Source of the DNA: Amoebidium appalachense
Lineage: Eukaryota; Ichthyosporea
Reading direction: 5' to 3'
Assembly: GCA_963693365.1 (NCBI GenBank)
Contig: CAVNZM010000009.1
Span: forward strand, 10,292,001-10,356,000
DNA: 64,000 nt
The notes below the pieces were generated by a model that saw only the letters and a program-made list of their open reading frames with translations, made no database searches and was not told where the DNA came from. Below are positions 30,461 through 61,336 of the stretch, one piece after another. Position 1 is the stretch's first letter; the number at the start of each line of letters is the position of its first letter. The position numbers were made by a program, and so were the translations under genes.

Positions 30461-31220
30461 GGTGCCTGATCACTACAAGAATGACCTGCGTGGAGAATGT
30501 CAAATGTTTGTGCCGGTTCTGCACCCATGCACTAATAAGAAAACGCTATAACATATCTTCTGGCTGCGTTACTTCTACTTACGAAAACTGTGTACTTGGC
30601 ACAACCTAGCTAGATGAGATGCCTTGAGCTAAGCGGCTACATAAGTCAATTGAAGAAGTTTCGGAAGAGCCTTGTTTACACTTAGTCTGTCACATTCTGC
30701 GTCATCAATCGAAATGCCTGGCAGTGTACTTCTGCGAAGTCTCATTTGAAGGGAGCCACAGAGTGTTAGTCTACGAAACAGCTATAAGCCTCAGATATAT
30801 GCCTGAGTACCGCTGTTCGAGTTGTAAGGAAACAAAAACCTTCGTTGTAAAACATGGAGTCACAATAACGCGTACGTTAGGGCTCGAACACGGAGGCAAA
30901 CACACAACTACGAACTCACTGGCGCACGTTTGAACCCCGGCTGGGGATTGGACAGAACGCGCGTCTCTGAGAGAGAATTCGCAGCCCAGAACAGGCCAGG
31001 GATCAGACTCAGTTTCTTTCTTTCTTAGCTATGGCTTTAGTCGCGTTCATTGTCGCTGAACCGTCAGAATAGAGGGGTCTCTGGAGTATACGTTGTGCTA
31101 AGTTCAATTTTTTGTATGTGTACACACTTCACGCAGGCCAGCAGCATTCCTACGCTTAGGCTACCTGATAAAAAACTTTCAAATACACTCCCTCGAAAAA
31201 CACACGGTTAGGGTTTGGAA

Positions 31221-31411
<191 letters not shown>

Positions 31412-31660
31412 CGCGTGCGTGTGCATGGCAAGTATGTGTGTGCACGTGTGAGCAGCCATGATTGCCGCAAGTTATTCGTGCGGAGATGTGTGTTGGCATC
31501 ACCAGCTGATTGTGTTTGTGTTTACGTGGGTGGGTGGGTGGATGGATGGATGTGTGTATTTGACGTGCGTTTATGTGTGTGTATGTGTGTGTTTTGCATG
31601 TTAGCTGCACCGAACGCGAGTTTATGTCCCCAGTGGCATGTGCATGCACGAGCAAAAGGG

Positions 31661-31695
<35 letters not shown>

Positions 31696-31751
31696 GGGGG
31701 GCAGGGGGAGGGAGGAAAGGAGAGAGTGTGTGTTTATGTGTGTGTGTGTGT

Positions 31752-31856
31752 GCGTGTGGAGTGAGATCATGTTTGGTGTGTGTGTGTGCGTGTGGAGCTC
31801 GGGTGAAATCATGTTTGGTGTGTGTGTGTGTGTGTGGAGTGGGATCATGTTTGCAA
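31752..31856. repeat. Three-copy minisatellite with atcatgtttg core
   Basis: Three units of GTGGAG..ATCATGTTTG separated by GT-rich spacers of unequal length, at about 31755, 31792 and 31834. No coding potential. Confidence 0.7.
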
Positions 31857-32499
31857 TTGTGTGTGTGTGTGTGCACGCACAAAGCAGGACGACAGGCCCT
31901 GTTTCGCACGTGGGACGCTGTGTCATTCTGGGCTTTTCTTCTCTCAAAGTTGGAATATTTATAAAACAAATCAAAAAGTAGGAATATATATGGAATATGT
32001 GTCTGCTGAAAACACACGGCATACATCCAAGACCTCGGGAGATCAGGAGGCCTTGCATACATCAGGCAAGTCCAATTCAAACATACAGGACTATCTACGA
32101 ATCTATCAAATGTTTTAAACTCACAAAACCACCAACGTCACTGAGATGTTTGTTTCCGTGTGCTGGTGACCTCCCCCCCCCCCCCCCCCCAAAAAAAAAA
32201 AAAAAAAAAAAAAAATGCAGATACACGATACACAAGTCTACTCTAGCTACATGCGAGGAACGGACATGCGAGGAACGGGAAACACCCATCAGCCAGCAAC
32301 ATCTTTTGAGGTTTGCTTACATCCCGTGTACCATATCTGGAAGTGTGAAGCCATACAAGTACGTGTGTTGGTACTAAGCAAAAAAAACGTCAAAAAAAAT
32401 AAAGGGAAAGTTTCAGTTCAGCAATATCTTTTGCCTTCGTAATCTATTTTTTCCTCATGTTTGGTAAAGTTTTCGTTAATGTTTTCTATATGACACAAC

Positions 32500-41469
<8,970 letters not shown>

Positions 41470-42389
41470 CTAACGAAGAAGGTTAAAAAAAAGAAGTTTT
41501 CTCGCCTAAGCTACTATTTCAGCCCTTTTGTTAATGTCACGTCGAAACACCTGTTTATATATTTGCAAAAACACTCCCTCCCCAACTTCTGTTGCGTGAG
41601 TGCAAAGCTCGTGTTTTCAATATGTTAAGACGAGGTACGGGATGTGATTTGGCGGCGGGGCCCAAAATTATTGCGCCCCGCGAGATCCAAATGCTGTAAT
41701 CTGGCGAGCTATCGACGCGTAAATTGGGCCATTTTGATATTTTCAGCAAAAACCACAAGTGTTGTACCGGCTAAACCGGGCAGCGGAATTAGCTGAAACC
41801 CAAAAAAATAGACGTAACTTATTTTTTTGCTATTACAACGTCTCATCTCTATATTGCCTCTTTTTTTTTCTTTTCTTTTTTTTTTTTTTTGGCTTTATAT
41901 CCACGAGCGGCTCAGTGACATGGTGTCGTTGGCGCCAAAACGCTTCTCAACCAATCCAAAAGCCCTTGACGGTTATTTGAAATTCCGAGCCTGTACACTC
42001 TGTGCAGCCTGCCAGCCTGTCGCTCTCACACTGTCTGACAGCTGTGTCCAGAAGAGAGTGAAGATTGGGGAAGGTAGGATGGCGATGCCCCAAGATTCAA
42101 ATTCAGGCAGTCAGGAAAGACAAAAGCTTGCACATGAGACGCACAGCGCTGCAGGCAAGGCGCATATATTATTATCATTGACTTCAACGTGCTAAGCTGA
42201 CTTCCAGCAATTCTTGAGCCCCGGGCCCATCGATATCAAGGGACTCGGTCTGGTGACCAGAAGAAACTTTTTGGTACCAGCTCCTGCGTGTGATTTGTGC
42301 GTGCACAAGTACAGGAGTTGTAATATTAGGCATGAGAATTTCTTGTTACGACCATGACATATCACAGCACTACAGCTTGATTAAGTTAC

Positions 42390-42510
42390 AACTGTCACTA
42401 CATTACACCTGCAAGGCTGCCTACTTATATATGTAGAGCACATGCACATGGTTTGCATGTGCTCTACATATATAAGTAGGCAGCCTTGCAGGTGTAATGT
42501 GGTGACAGTT
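42390..42510. repeat. Long inverted repeat, 57-bp arms with 7-nt loop
   Basis: Left arm 42390-42446, loop 42447-42453, right arm 42454-42510, with a single mismatch. The arms include gcaaggctgcctacttatat and its complement. An RNA from either strand would fold into a near-perfect hairpin. It could be a MITE-like remnant, a cruciform site or a small-RNA precursor. It encodes no protein. Confidence 0.9.
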
Positions 42511-42721
42511 TCTTCACAGACAAGAGATTGCGTACACATCATGAACACAAAGCAATTTTTCCGAGTTTTCCATACCAGAAAAATATAGTAATATATGCAT
42601 GTGCGCACCCTCCACGTTTGCGAGTGGCTTTCCTTGCCTTTTACTTTTTTTCTGCAGTGAATCGTGTCCCTTGTGGGGAGAGGTGGTGGTGCACGTGGTG
42701 GTGGTGACCCAGTGATTGGGG

Positions 42722-42858
<137 letters not shown>

Positions 42859-43553
42859 AGGCATGCTGCCCAGGGAATAATTGGGATTTAGGCGCCATCA
42901 GCTGGGGCCATCTAGTTCTGGCTCAGGTAGGCCGTGCAAGCACATGCACACTGAGGTGACGTCGACCAGTTACCACTTTCTTATCAGCCACACATCTATA
43001 GCGCTTCCCTGCCTGAAAAAATAAAAATAAACGCTCCTTCATTGCCAAAAGTGTAACGTGTAAATTGGAAACAACGGAGCCCGCTCGGATGTTCCCGCTG
43101 GGCAACACAGCTCAAACGGTTCAAGTTGGTGAGTTGCCCCAGATGGACTTATCAGCCTAATGTAGCCTAAAGTTGGGTAGATTTACATAAAGATCGGTTA
43201 ATCGTGATACTTGGGGTTTACAATTTGATCTATGTTTTTCCAGATCATAAATTGAGATCGAACTTTGCAAGGCGATCAGAGAACGTCAAAAGATCATCAT
43301 CCCACAAAAGAGGGCGTTGTGACCAACCTTTCGTTTTTCGTTTTACGTTTGTAGAGAGGCAATAACAAGGGAAGAGTATCATCCTGTTAGTATCCACGTC
43401 CATCCATCGCGCATCTTTTTGCATTATTCACCATCACCTAGTTTTCTGCTAGCGGCTGCTTTAGAAGTAGTTTTGAGCTAGGATAGAGAGAAGGGTAGGC
43501 ACAGGAGAAGTAGAACTTACAAGGGAGTTTAGCCTCCTTTTTTTGCCTTCACC

Positions 43554-51001
<7,448 letters not shown>

Positions 51002-51002
51002 G

Positions 51003-51078
<76 letters not shown>

Positions 51079-51480
51079 CACACATGTGTGCGCCTTAGGA
51101 TTCATGTTGCTTTTATTAGGGAAAGGATGTGACTTCTCCATATACCACTAATGTTAGTAAAATATACTTAGCAAAAAACATTGTGTGGTTGTGTGCCTAG
51201 GAGCCATGAATGTCAATGTAAGAAACTCCAAGGACATTTTTACCGTGTTGATTCCTTGCTTTGTTAGTTGGCTTTTTTATAGAGATGTCGATTTGCCTGC
51301 TCCCACCAACTAAGTATTGGCGCTATTCATAGTTTTGTTTATCCCAGCCTTCGCGACAAATTCTGTTGATTATCAATGGTTTGGGCCCTCCTAGTCATTT
51401 AGCAAGTTAGCCACTTAGCAAGTTTGGTTTTGCCCAGGCTTAAGCTTCCATGCTGTACATACAACGATTTGGTGATACTG

Positions 51481-51486
51481 AATAAA
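51481..51486 (+). promoter_or_regulatory. Poly(A) signal AATAAA for RBM26/27
   Basis: A canonical hexamer about 480 bases after the stop codon on the coding strand, in unique sequence, before the next repeat block. It is the likely end of the transcript. Confidence 0.5.
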
Positions 51487-51623
51487 CAAACCGACTGCAG
51501 ATTTTGCGGTTTCTTTTTTTTTTGATCTAGGGAGTCCCCACCCATACTACCGGCACATCGATATCATGACATTTTCGAAACTCCACTTCACCCACCGGAC
51601 GTGGGGCTCTATTTTGCATTCCT

Positions 51624-51695
<72 letters not shown>

Positions 51696-52314
51696 CCACG
51701 CTCACGCACCTTTATAATCCTCATAAATTATGAAGGGCACTCACACGTGTACACGTCGACATTAATATTGAAACCGTTCGGGTACTGGGATGTGTACATA
51801 TGCATGCGGACAGTCTACGGTATGTGCAAGAGTGGTTGCCGTAATAACCGTCGTTTGTAATCACAACCAAGGAAGCAAGTTGCCTGGCACCGTGTCGACG
51901 TTATTCGCAGTTGTGAATTGGATAATGTTCACAATTGCAATGCAGCACACGATAAGTTATAGCAGGAAAAGGAAACATGCATGACATACTGTAAATACGC
52001 GGACGTACAACAAACTTGTGACCACATCGTCGTCACGTTGAATATGCAATTTTATCTGAATCAGCTATCATTTTCATACAACCGCGTGTTATTCAGTGCA
52101 CATCGCAGGAAAAACTATGTTACTACAATTTTTAAAAAAAAATTCTATAAATATGCATTGGTCACCACTTTGCAACATGTACATTACGTATTACACCGGG
52201 GTTTACACTGTTTACTCGAGGCAAACAGAGACCAGTCTCAGGTATACGTATGGGGGGAAAGTTTGCTCGGAATATCCCAGGCCCCTCGATAGTATTTCAC
52301 ACGGTATCTGAGCT

Positions 52315-52365
<51 letters not shown>

Positions 52366-52401
52366 CACACCGTGCACGTGTCCTTAGGCAACACCGTGTG
52401 A

Positions 52402-52436
<35 letters not shown>

Positions 52437-52740
52437 TTCTCTGGCTGTACAACTGACAGTTTCATTTGGATGTGTGCCGTGTAGTTCATGTCCCTCACCA
52501 AACACCCACATATATATGTGCAACAGTAGTGCTTTTTCATCCAACTTGAAGTATGGAGCACTATGATATATGCTACACAGGTGCTCACATGCTTGTGTCT
52601 ATCAAAGACCTTCTAATGCCCAGCTCTTTGCTCGTCCCCCCAATGATGCCCCGAAATTCAATCTCTCTGATCCCTCCGACACCCCTCTATCAGTAGGTTT
52701 ATGGGTCCCCCTTGCACCCACCAAGGGGTTTGACCACATG

Positions 52741-52898
52741 TAGAGATTTCGATTTTTTTTTTTTTCGGGCTTTTTATTGGCTCCTGGGAGTGGATAAACT
52801 TGGGCTAATCGCACTCCCGGCACTAGATCTAGAGATTTCAACTCGGCGTCTTATTGGCTCCCGGGAGTGGGTTAGATCCAGGTAATCACACCCCCGGC
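52741..52898. repeat. Tandem pair with gggagtg..cactccc hairpins
   Basis: Copies at 52741-52822 and 52829-52898 share tagagattt, ttattggctcc and gggagtgg..t..aatc. Each ends with the complementary actcccgg or acccccggca, so each copy can fold on itself. Function unknown. Confidence 0.65.
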
Positions 52899-53306
52899 AA
52901 CTCACCAACACAGCAGAGATTTCATAAGGGACAACACAATAGAGATTGCAAAGCATAATTCTTTAACGGATCCGTTAAAAAGTATGCTGGGGGGGGGGGG
53001 GGGGGGGGGGGGGGGGAGGGAGGGGGGGGAGGGGATTGTTGGTAGGGGAAAAGAGATTGGAAGGAGCGACAAGACTACACCTGTGTGTGTGTGTGTGTGG
53101 GGGAGGGGGGGGGGGGGGGGGGAGGGGGGGAGGGGGGGGGGGGGGGGGGGTTGACAAGGCAGCAACGGGCAAGTAGACAAAAGTGTTTGCTTGCTTGGTT
53201 TGGGTGGTTGGTTGGTAGCGGAAAAAGGCGGCGGCAAACCTCGAGAGAGTTCTTGAGCGAGCTGGTTAAGTAGCAGCTTAGAAGCTGATGATGGTTTTTT
53301 TTTTTT

Positions 53307-53350
<44 letters not shown>

Positions 53351-53524
53351 ATGGGGGGAGGGGGGGCTGGATGCGCTGTAACGTACAAATGGAGGGAAGG
53401 AAGGACCAGCAGGGAGAGCTGTTTGGTGTCTTTTGAGTCTCCGCTTAACCAGCCTCCCCCCCCCCCCCCCCGCCACCGCCATAAAAAACACCCCTTTCTC
53501 CCCCCCCCCCCCCCCCCCCTTCCT

Positions 53525-53630
53525 ATTATGTACACATAAACAACGGACAACACGGTGCAAAGAGCAAACCGCACATACAAATAGTATGCATAATAAGCGG
53601 AGCCCATTATCAAGGAGAGGGTTTAAATTG
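53525..53630 (-). mobile_element. SINE-like fragment, diverged
   Basis: Shares cacggtgcaaagagc..agtatgcataataagcggagcccat with the 26131 family, in the same orientation. It is flanked on the left by a C-run, not a G-run, so the boundary differs from other copies. Confidence 0.4.
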
Positions 53631-54061
53631 AGTTGACAGAAAGGCGAGTGAGGGGTGGAACGGAAGGGAAGGGCTGAGGGGGAAGGGGGGGGGGGGGGGG
53701 GGGGGATGAAGAAATTACTTTGCGAAGGAGTTAGGGGCGCATGAGAAGCATGGAGAAGGGGAAACGACCAGGCACCGCCAGCTGGTCGGGTGGGGGAAAG
53801 AACGACATGGGAGGAGGGAGAAGGGGTGGGGTGGGGAAGGTGGGAAAGGAAGAAAGAGGGACAGCATCAAAGAGAGAGGGAGAAGGGGGCGACGAGGGCA
53901 AAGAGCGAGGGAGCGCGGGGGGGGGGGGGGGGGGGGGGGGGGAGAGAGCGAGAGGGAGGGCGGGGAAGGGGGGGGAATAGAGAGAGAGAGTGGGTGTGTG
54001 TGAGTGAGAGGAAGAGAGAAGGTGAGAGTGGTGGTGTGGTGGTGGCAGCGACGGTGTGTTG

Positions 54062-54111
<50 letters not shown>

Positions 54112-54861
54112 GGGGGGAAGGGGGGTTACCTGGACTGGCCTGTATCTGCACGCTGAATCGTGCTGAGGACTCGGGGCCCAGAACTCGGGGAAACCAAGCA
54201 AACTGATTGGTCGCATATGAGGTTGTAAAGTCAAGTGGTTGGGTGGTGGCGGTGGTGGTGTACTGTAGGTGGTGTAGGCGTGTGTGTGTGGGGGGAGGGG
54301 AGAGGGGGTGGGGGGAGGGGGGAGGGGGGAGGGGGGATAATTTGCAGGAAAGACAAAAGCCAGTGCCAAACACGAAGGTAGGCACTGGCTACGGTCAGAG
54401 TGTGCTGGGTGAGAGTTGAGCACAACAACTATTGTGAATGATTCATATAAAGAAATTGCATAGTCAATTGCTTGTGAGCGCACACCATCACCCTGGTTCA
54501 TCAACATGACAGCTTGAAATCATCGTGCTTGATTGCTTATGGACAGCACCACCAAGCTATGCGAATGGATGGAATATCGATTATACTGTTGTCGCTAAGA
54601 CAAGGCACTTACCTCTTCGGGTAGACCAATTTCGACTTGGAAAAGAGAGGACGTGTCCGACGTAGTAGCCAAGCCGCATGAACCCAACCACAGCAACAGT
54701 CAAATAAAAATGCAGGGACGTTACTAGTAGTGAACCCTAAACACTGCGGCAACAAGTACCTTTAACTTTTCATTTCGACGACACTGTGCTGCGGTTGGAT
54801 TTCAAGCACGGACAGGGTAAACTTTCCGTCCGCTTGGTTTTCAGCCGTGCCAAGAAGGAAA

Positions 54862-54985
54862 GGCCCACGCACAGTTAAGTGCTCTGCGCTTCCCTCGCGG
54901 TGGGAAGGCCCACGCACAGTTAAGTGCTTTGAGTCCCTCCCACCGCCCCATCACGGAAAAAGGCCAACGCACGTTCAGTGCTGTG
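54862..54985. repeat. Three-copy repeat with ggccCACGCACagTtaagtgct core
   Basis: Cores at 54862, 54907 and 54962; the third is diverged (ggccaacgcacgttcagtgct). Spacing of 45 and 55 bases is irregular. Intergenic. Confidence 0.6.
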
Positions 54986-55326
54986 TGCCTTCCTCACGTA
55001 AACGGAGGACTGCAGAGGCCACTTGGTGGCTTTTGTAGGGGCGGCTGGTTGCAACCGACCCGATCAAAACGAACAAAATTTTTCATAGTCCGATCGCCAC
55101 TCCGACACGATCACAAAGCTTAAGATGTAAACTTTGATGGGAGAAAAAAAAAAAAAAAAAAAAAAAAAAGGCAGGGGCCGGACCGCCGCGGCTATATATG
55201 GTTGGGTTGAGGTTTCCCACGGGCAGATACAGCACGCAGACATTCAGGTGTAAAGAGGAGCTCGATGCCGAAATGGTGACTGCAATTGCGCAACCACCAA
55301 ATCGTAGATGGCAGGATGTTCGAATT

Positions 55327-55404
55327 CAACGACGTTATTGTCAATTGCAATGAGCATGATGCAATCAACGACGTTATTGTCAATTGCAATGAGCAAGATG
55401 CAAT
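55327..55404. repeat. 39-bp direct duplication
   Basis: Two copies of a 39-bp unit starting caacgacgttattgtcaatt, differing at a few bases. The period is a multiple of three and one + frame stays open across it, but there is no convincing start or splice context, so no gene is called. Confidence 0.75.
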
Positions 55405-55855
55405 GCTATGCTGGATGCATGTTGCCAAAAATGGCAGATTGCAATTGTCACGATCACCACCAAAGAAAACATCGCAGAATAAATGGAGGTACACTATTCC
55501 AACTGTCTTTCACTGTCTTATGGCAACACTCGCACATTGCTGGGCATGATCGATGTGTGCTCAACGACACACAAGTGGAGATTTCGACGTCGCGATGATG
55601 TCGACATTCCTCTAGCTAGGATCCCTTATACATAGCCAGAAAAGATGCATATGGACATCAGCTACCATAATATAGTATGGTGCCGGAAATCAATGACTCA
55701 TTATCTCTTTTTCTCTTTCTCGAGCTAGATAGGAAGAACTACCCCTCCCCTTCTCCCAAGCACACACACATCTCCTTGCTCCCATGTGAGATTGAATTCT
55801 ACGAACCAAGGGGGTCACGGCACATGTGACATGTGCCATCTCTGCTTTCGCCCAG

Positions 55856-55903
<48 letters not shown>

Positions 55904-56212
55904 CCCACCACAACCATCCCGCCTCCAAATGCCATACCATCCTGGCCAGCATGGGCACACGTTTAGAAAAATACACCAAAAGTCTTACTCAAATAAGTGT
56001 TTATTCGCAGCAGCGTAGATGCACGTGTACATTATTATCTCGTGTACATATGTTTTTGGTCTCCACGTCCTTTAGGCGGTTAGGGAAACATAGTGGCTTG
56101 AAAATACACGCAAGGTTTCTGGCAGATATATATATCCGAGCATTGTCTGTTAAGTAGTGTTGAAGTCTGACTGTGTGTGTGTGTGTGTGCTCGGGTATGC
56201 TTGTTGTGTGCG

Positions 56213-56216
<4 letters not shown>

Positions 56217-56310
<94 letters not shown>
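56217..56310. repeat. (GT)n array, about 47 units
   Basis: A perfect GT tract 3' of EMC2 (on its non-coding side), flanked by GC-containing variants. Confidence 0.9.
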
Positions 56311-56311
<1 letters not shown>

Positions 56312-56524
56312 CACTGTGTGTGTGTGCGCGCGTGCGCATGTGTGCACGCCAGCGTGTGTGTACTACTCAGGCAAATGTCTGCACGTGTTTTTGTCAGCGA
56401 GTGTGCGGGCATTGTACGTCCTCGACTTCTCCATCGTCCCTTCCCTCACATACACGTGCACACCTGTGCGCCTATGCACACGCCCATTCACACATGCAAA
56501 CGACCTCACTAATTTACCCCAAGC

Positions 56525-56555
<31 letters not shown>

Positions 56556-56599
56556 AAAAAACCCCCCCATTAAATATAATCAACCGCAATCACCACACA

Positions 56600-56877
56600 C
56601 TACCTGCCCACGGCATCTGCCCACAACTGTTTCAGTGTTCTGTCGACCACATCGCCCATACCACTCTGTCCATAGTGCTCCACTATCCTCTCATGCGCCC
56701 AGCGCCCAAGATCATCATTATCTCCTTGGTTGGGCCCGGTGAAACTGACGCATGACTGCGGACCAATACGTGGTAAGTACGTGGAAGCATGTGACTGTAA
56801 ACCCTCCCCCCTCCCCCCCATCCCCCACCCCCACAAAGACATATGCACACACACACACACACACACACACGCGCACA

Positions 56878-56968
<91 letters not shown>

Positions 56969-58475
56969 ACACACACACACACACACAAACACGCTGGCCG
57001 GCCATTCACCCACCCCTTCTCCAACCCTCACAACCACAGAACCGACTACCACCACACACTGACAAAAGCCACCACCACCACAGACAATTACACGGGCACT
57101 GGCACACAGACACCTGCACATAAACACATGCGCGAGGAAAAACACACACTGTGGTAGTGTGCGCGTGTATGAGTGCACCATCCACATATGAGTCAACTTG
57201 CAATCTGTGTGTGTGTGGTTTGTGTGTGTGTGCACATGCATTCTGTTTACGTGCGGTTTGTGTTTGTGTGCACATGCATTCTGTGTGCGTGCAGTTTGTT
57301 ATGTGTGCACATGCCTTCTGGCTGAATGCGTTTTGTGCACACATATTTTGAGTATGTGTGGACGTGTATTCTGTGTTTGCGTTTTGTGTATGTGTGCACA
57401 TGCATTCCGTGTGTGCGTGCATTTTGTGTGTGTGTGCACATGCATTCTGTGTGCGTGCAGTTTGTTTATGTGTGCATGTGCAAGTGAAGGTGAAGTACAT
57501 ATGTGCATGCACATTGCACATGGGTTCAAGTGCGCTATATGTGTGTGCACGTGGTATGCAACAGCACCCACCATGAATACACCGTACAGGGCCTTCAGGT
57601 TTTTCTTGTTGAGCTCTGCGGCCTTGCCGTAATACTTGCGTGCCATGTCGAATCTTTTCTGCGCATACATGATCTGCAGAGGAGGAGAGGGGGGGAATGG
57701 GTTGAAGAACATGAACATCCCAGGCTTGAATCCACCAGAAAACTCATGCCCACCTCGAATACACGCACACAACATACACCCACACACTAACACATGGATG
57801 AACCTATGCCCGTGTACACGCAACACACAGCCGATATAACCTCGGGGACGGGGCGCCCCGGGGGGGGGGGGGGGGGGGGGGGGGGGGTAGAAAGCAGCAC
57901 AACTAATACTGTTTGTGTATAGACCCACACCAGATTACATAATGGGAAGAAAAGTATTTGCGATTAGTGTTTTGCATAACTTGAAGAAAAGTCATCTCAT
58001 TATCCAAGTTTCGTCCCATTCACCTCGGCGGCTTGCCTAATGGAACTAATGAGGAAATGATGATGGTGGTGGTGGTGGGTGGCTGGGTGGGGGGTTTAGA
58101 ATGTGTTACAGAGAGTGTATCCACATTCCTCGCGGACAACACAATGCAGGTTGCAGACCGCACAAAGAGTATGCGCCAGTAGCAGAACCCATCCTTGGAG
58201 AAGTGGGGGAGGGGGGGGGGGGGGGGGGGGGGGGGGGCAATATCCAGGTTGGAGAGTGCCGGGGGGGGGGGGGGGGGGGGGGAGGGGGGGAAGGGGGGAT
58301 TGTAGGAGAGAAAGCGAGCAATTCAAGCCATCAAAGGAATGCGACTGTGTGCGCAACGTGGGAAGCAAATGGAGTCAATATATAGTCTTGCTCACCTCGC
58401 CATAGAGCACAAAGTAAGCATCGGTAGTGGGGTTGGCAAGAATTAGCTCCTCCACACAGAAGCCAGCAGGCCCGT

Positions 58476-58526
<51 letters not shown>

Positions 58527-60936
58527 CGCGCGCGTGAGAGTGCGTGAGTGAGTGCATAAGGGAATGAGTGAAGCGTGTGAGTGAGTGAGTGAGTGAGTGA
58601 GTGAGTGAGCGAGTGAGTGAGTGAGTGAGTGAGTGAGTGAGTGAGTGAGTGAGTGAGTGAGCGAGCGAGCGAGTGAGTGAGTGAGTGAGTGAGTGAGTGA
58701 GTGAACGTGTGAGTGAACGTGTGAGTGATCGAGTAAGTGAGTATTCTGGTTTCATATAAGCATTGTTAGCAAACAAAAAAACATCTTTATCCCCCCTCCC
58801 CCCTCCTCACATGTTTTAATCAAGGGACATCGAACCACACCCATAAGCAAAGAGAAAAACTGAAGTGCTCAGAACGTGAAAGGGGGTAAAGGCGATAGTT
58901 CGACCACGAGGGAGTAAATGGGGAAGGGAAGAGCTTAACAAGTGGAACACATATGATAGGGTGGAGTGAGGAGAAGGTGGGATGTTTTTTTTGTTTTTTT
59001 TGTTTTTTTTTGGTTGTTAAGGGAGGGGGAGGGGGGGTGGAAGGGGGGAAGGGAGGGAGGGAGGGAGGGAGGGAGGGAGGGAGAGAGAGAGAGAAAGCGG
59101 GAGAGGGGGGGGGGAGGGGGGGTGGAGAGACAGCCTAAGAAAGTGAAAGAGAGAAAATGGGGGGGGGGGGGGGGGGGGAAGAGAAGCAAAAGAAATGAGA
59201 TTTGGAAGAGGAAACGTGACGAATAATGCCGTGCATGTGCACACACCTGCCATCACGCAGATAGAGCATAGCTAGCTCGGCCCAGGCCTCACTGTCCGTC
59301 ATGTACACCTCAAGGTACTTGACTATGTCTGCACGTGTGCGTGTATGTGTGCGTGTGTGTACGTGTACATACGTGCGTGCATGTGTGTGTGTGTGTGTGT
59401 GTGTGTTTACGTGTGTATGTGTGTGTGTGTGGGTATGTGTGCGATAGATGGACGCATGGAAGTGGGGGAGGGGAGGTGTTTTCTTTTTTTTTTTTTTTTT
59501 TTTTTGTTTGGGGGGGGGGGGGGGGGGGGGGGAGAATATAATGTGTTAGAGAGTGGGAATCACAGATTCACGACACACAACTAAGGCAGCCCACTAGCTT
59601 AGCACAGTGCTAAACGGAGACTATGGTTTAGACGTTGAGTGGAGCTAAAAAGCCCTTCATGAGGAAGGGGATGATGTCACAGTGATAGCTGCTAAGTCGG
59701 AGGTTGGCTCAGGATGGAAGAAAGGGAAGGAGAGGGCCTGTTAGAAGATGGGGGTAGGTGCTAACGAAAACACCAGGCGGAAAGATCGTCGTTAGGTGAA
59801 GAGGCTGAGGCAGAACCAAGATAAAAAAACACAATTAAATTTAAAAGACATAACCCAGGCCAGGGCAAGAGACACCATAACAGCTCTTTCCCTTCAATCA
59901 AGTAAAGGGGGGGGGGGGGGGGGGGGGGGGGGGGGTGATGTATGCGTTAGAGGGTTGGAAATATGGAGGAGACAACAAAGAGCAACAACAAAACGTCACA
60001 AATGTGGGAAATAAAATCAAAACAATTGAGCGTGCAGGCAGAAGACACTTGAACAGAGCCCATCATCAGGGGGGTTCCTATGCCTCCACAAAAGCATGGG
60101 TTTCGACTCTTTAAGGGGGAAGGATGGAGGGAGGGATGGAGGGGGAAGGGGAGAGCGGGGGGGGGGGGATGCATACTTTCTATTGCAGCATCATAAGAGC
60201 CCCTTGCCTTCAGGGTTGCAATCATGCGCTTACGTATGGCCTGAAGGGGAGTGGGTCAGGCGGTCACACCATATCCATACATGTACATTTTATATGTGTT
60301 AATACTTCGAATGAAAACTAAATAACAGCACAGAACATACCATGCACACAGTCCCTTGTGTACAAGGGTGTGAGATGCCAGACATCCTTTTATCACACAA
60401 AACACTCGACACCCGATACCCCCTCCCCCTCCCCCCCCCCCCCGCGCCGCCTGTGTGTGTTCGTGTGTCCGTTTCCGGCCCTTCCCTCTTTTGTTTCTTG
60501 ACATAAAGGGCAAATTAAGTCACAACCTGAGAGCGCACAGCCCCGCCCCCCCCCCCCCTCCCCCCGCCCCCTCCCCCCGGAACCTTTCTACCCCAGGCCG
60601 ACACGTGAGTCAAAGGGAGGAGGAGGGAGGGCAAAAAAAAAACAAAAAAAAACCGTTTCCCCACACTAAAGGCATTTACCACCAATACAGACTATCATCA
60701 CCCCCCTCCCCCGAAAAAAATGCCCCCTCCTCCCCCCCCCCCCCCCCCAACTCCCCTCCCCTCCCCCCGAATTGTCACGTGACACCTCTGCTACCTGATT
60801 GGTCGGATCCAACTCCAGCAGATCCTCATAGACCTGCACGGCACTCTCCATGTCCCCCTCTGCTTCAAACATTAACCCCCCCAGACGTCTGGCACGTACA
60901 CTCTTGGGAAACTTGCTGGTGAGTTTCTCCACGCAG

Positions 60937-61005
<69 letters not shown>

Positions 61006-61185
61006 CGCGTGTGTGTGGGTGTTGGGGGTGAGTAGGGGGGGAGGGGGGAGGGGGACGGGGGCGCTGGAATAGGCAGGGGGTGAGTGCATGCAGAAGTGTG
61101 AATGGGTGTGAGGTGTAGAAGTACCGAGTGTGAGTGTGTGTGAATGTGATTGTGTGAGTGTTACAGTAAGTGTGTGAGTGTCTGT

Positions 61186-61234
<49 letters not shown>

Positions 61235-61274
61235 GTACGCGCGTGCGTGCGCCCATGTGTGTACCTGTCCGTGT

Positions 61275-61336
<62 letters not shown>

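Larger units (their letters stand above)
51487..56599. other. Intergenic region between convergent RBM26/27 and EMC2
   Basis: No gene is supported. It contains C-run plus (CA)n at 51626-51692, (GT)n at 52316-52363, a duplicated hairpin block at 52741-52898, G-runs at 52987-53150 and 53317-53349, and a GA-rich tract 53640-54010. It also holds small repeats at 54862-54990 and 55327-55405, a C-run at 55857-55900 and (GT)n at 56217-56310. An inverted AATAAA (TTTATT at 56000-56005) may serve EMC2. Confidence 0.55.

Noticed and set aside
30880-30960. tRNA- or SINE-like B box (cgtttgaaccccggc) near 30930
   Set aside because: No matching A box, acceptor stem or terminator at the right distance, and no second copy in the window.
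41555-41758. Minus-strand frame as the missing first exon of the 32500-41469 gene
   Set aside because: Its ATG-led reading frame has no usable donor in phase 1 before a stop, so it cannot be joined to the exon starting at 41469.
55316-55549. Possible small protein with a duplicated NDVIVNCNE motif
   Set aside because: The frame has no supported start, no homology I recognise and no splice partners. The repeat is explained by a 39-bp duplication.
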